In this document: piece after piece, positions 5,541-5,588 of the stretch | How the letters are laid out: each line of letters begins with the position of its first letter | Numbering within the stretch: the stretch's first letter is position 1 | Assembly: GCA_019090765.1 (NCBI GenBank) | Contig: JAHRVJ010000158.1 | Span: 1-5,588, forward strand | Direction of reading: 5' to 3' | Length of the DNA: 5,588 bases | Source of the DNA: Ilumatobacteraceae bacterium | Lineage (GTDB): Bacteria > Actinomycetota > Acidimicrobiia > Acidimicrobiales > Ilumatobacteraceae | Translations under genes and position numbers: made by a program | The notes under the pieces: generated by a model | What the model was told of the DNA's origin: nothing | Databases searched by the model: none | Seen by the model: only the letters and a program-made list of their open reading frames with translations

Positions 5541-5588
5541 ATGAGCACCGAGTTTGAGCCGATGGAGTTTGAAGCGCCGGATGAGTCG
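5541..5588 (+). CDS. Start of an unidentified divergent gene (truncated by the window end)
   Basis: An ATG at 5541 opens a frame that stays open to the last base, giving 16 residues, MSTEFEPMEFEAPDES. The stretch is strongly acidic (six Asp/Glu) and contains a small EFEP/EFEA repetition. GGGAGGA at 5528-5534 ends 6 nt before this ATG, a near-ideal spacing. Another in-frame ATG at 5535 is too close to that site to be favoured. The gene is divergent from the redoxin gene, with 130 bases between their start codons. The fragment is too short to identify, and no function is proposed. Confidence 0.65.
   Translation, partial: MSTEFEPMEFEAPDES

Noticed and set aside
5288..5557. Plus-strand open frame of 89 codons crossing the redoxin start and the intergenic region.
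   Set aside because: It is antisense to the redoxin active-site region and overlaps the better supported start at 5541 in a different frame.

Overview
The window looks like ordinary chromosomal DNA from a GC-rich actinobacterium. The evidence is a GC content of roughly 60 percent by eye, a mycobacterial-style cystathionine beta-synthase with a C-terminal Bateman module, a mycoredoxin-like glutaredoxin, and promoter elements resembling the SigR/SigH class of ECF sigma factors. The tail of the RNase HII fragment recalls Acidimicrobiia-type proteins, but that is an impression from memory. No mobile element, phage gene, CRISPR array, tRNA or rRNA was seen.

Layout, left to right. Positions 1-198 (+) hold the 3' end of an RNase HII gene, whose start lies outside the window. 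It converges on a block of five genes read leftwards, separated from it by 35 bases. In transcription order from the right these are a mycoredoxin/glutaredoxin-like protein (5410-5063), cystathionine beta-synthase (5010-3577), a cystathionine gamma-lyase/synthase (3584-2424), trehalose-6-phosphate synthase OtsA (2424-1012) and trehalose-6-phosphate phosphatase OtsB (about 1025-234). The last four overlap or nearly touch end to end: 8 nt, then 1 nt as TGATG, then 14 nt if the TTG start of otsB is used. This argues for one translationally coupled mRNA. The redoxin gene is 52 nt upstream of the second gene and is probably in the same transcript. At the right edge a divergent gene (5541 onward, +) begins with a strong ribosome binding site, but only 16 codons are visible.

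The first three genes form a thiol module. CBS and the gamma-family enzyme can move sulfur from homocysteine to cysteine (reverse transsulfuration), and cysteine feeds mycothiol, the usual electron donor of actinobacterial mycoredoxins. The last two genes make trehalose from a nucleotide-sugar and glucose-6-phosphate. A motif GGGAAT-N17-GTT sits directly upstream of the redoxin start. It is placed so that transcription would begin at or next to the ATG, a leaderless arrangement. This suggests, without proving, that the whole cluster is a stress-responsive operon combining thiol supply and a compatible solute.

The enzymes themselves are well-known families. I see no undescribed defence, mobile or RNA system. 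The points worth following up are the operon composition, the divergent regulatory region at 5411-5540, and extra cysteines in the CBS protein.
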